From Microbacteriaceae bacterium (GTDB lineage Bacteria; Actinomycetota; Actinomycetes; Actinomycetales; Microbacteriaceae), in assembly GCA_024639925.1 (NCBI GenBank), contig JAHEGA010000027.1, forward strand, positions 1-24,265: a stretch of 24,265 nucleotides of DNA. The letters are read 5' to 3'. The notes under the pieces were generated by a model. It saw only the letters and a program-made list of their open reading frames with translations, had not been told where the DNA came from and ran no database searches. Of this stretch, positions 23,980 to 24,265 are shown one piece after another. How positions within the stretch are numbered: the stretch's first letter is position 1; each line of letters opens with the position of its first letter. A program made the position numbers and the translations under genes.

Positions 23980-24265
23980 TGCGCCCCGCGGTGGTGCTGG
24001 TGGGGCCGCCTGCCTCCGGTAAGACCCGTGTAGCTAAAGCACTCGCTCCGATCCTGGGCCGTGAAGTGATCGACACGGACAAGGTGATCGTGCGCACCCA
24101 TGGTCCAATACCGGAAATCTTTGCCTCTCACGGCGAAGGAGTCTTTCGCGAGTTTGAACGCACAGCGGTGGTGGATGCCCTACGGAGCGATGCGGTGGTT
24201 TCCCTCGGCGGTGGCGCGATTATCAATCCCGACACCCGCCGTGATCTGAAAAGTGTGCCCGTGGC
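23979..24265 (+). CDS. aroK: Shikimate kinase, N-terminal part (cut by window end)
   Basis: Phosphorylates shikimate with ATP (step 5). Only 95 complete codons are in the window. The P-loop GPPASGKT is at 9-16, a form somewhat different from the usual GAGK type. Shikimate-binding DTD is at 32-34, the conserved IFASHGEGVFREFE block at 47-60, and the GGG loop (77-79) follows. The ATG at 23979 overlaps the aroC stop by 1 nt and no separate ribosome binding site is visible, so translation is probably coupled. The reading frame is open to the window edge. aroB is the usual next gene but is not seen. Confidence 0.95.
   Translation, partial: MRPAVVLVGPPASGKTRVAKALAPILGREVIDTDKVIVRTHGPIPEIFASHGEGVFREFERTAVVDALRSDAVVSLGGGAIINPDTRRDLKSVPV

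Noticed and set aside
1..24265. Mobile elements, CRISPR arrays, prophage, biosynthetic cluster or defence system
   Set aside because: No transposase, integrase, direct-repeat array or defence-gene family is readable. Gene content and order are conserved actinobacterial housekeeping throughout.

Overview
The window is a gene-dense housekeeping segment from an actinobacterium, most likely a small-genome member of Microbacteriaceae (Micrococcales). The reasons are the moderately high GC, many GTG starts, the gene order thrS-HIT-pdxST-yebC-ruvCAB-yajC-secDF-rel ... rarA-rpsD-alaS-ruvX-mltG-aroE-aroC-aroK (the order known in Mycobacterium and Streptomyces, but shortened), a zinc-less actinobacterial S4, and actinobacterial forms of SecD, Rel and cyclophilin. 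The exact genus cannot be read from the sequence.

Layout. 1-42: 3' end of tRNA-Val(GAC). 122-4225: thrS, an Ap4A-phosphorylase-type HIT gene overlapping it, then pdxS/pdxT (pyridoxal phosphate synthase). 4270-7235: yebC and ruvC-ruvA-ruvB (Holliday junction processing), joined by 4-nt overlaps inside ruvCAB. 7287-10312: yajC-secD-secF (accessory Sec translocase). 10371-12620: rel, bifunctional (p)ppGpp synthetase/hydrolase. 12599-15200, minus strand: an uncharacterised gene whose 3' end overlaps the rel 3' end by 22 bp, a DUF349 protein and a membrane-anchored cyclophilin. 15273-16592: rarA. 16593-16747: a structured leader before rpsD (16748-17377), followed by a strong stem-loop at 17391-17420. 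17460-24265: a 51-aa membrane protein, alaS, ruvX, mltG, aroE, aroC and a truncated aroK, all tightly packed or overlapping.

How the genes work together. The window combines translation (tRNA-Val, ThrRS, AlaRS, S4, YebC), alarmone metabolism (Ap4A breakdown next to an Ap4A-producing synthetase; Rel), recombination and replication rescue (RuvABC, RarA), protein export and folding (YajC/SecDF, cyclophilin), cell wall synthesis (MltG), and PLP and shikimate pathway enzymes. Compaction is extreme: no gap exceeds 300 bp, and the longest (155 bp) is the rpsD leader. Most gaps over about 40 bp carry one plausible -10 hexamer of the TANNNT type.

I found no mobile element, phage, CRISPR, toxin-antitoxin pair, biosynthetic cluster or clear new system. 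The items most worth a second look are the rpsD leader, the uncharacterised gene convergent with rel, and the absence of gene modules that normally sit at these positions in other actinobacteria.
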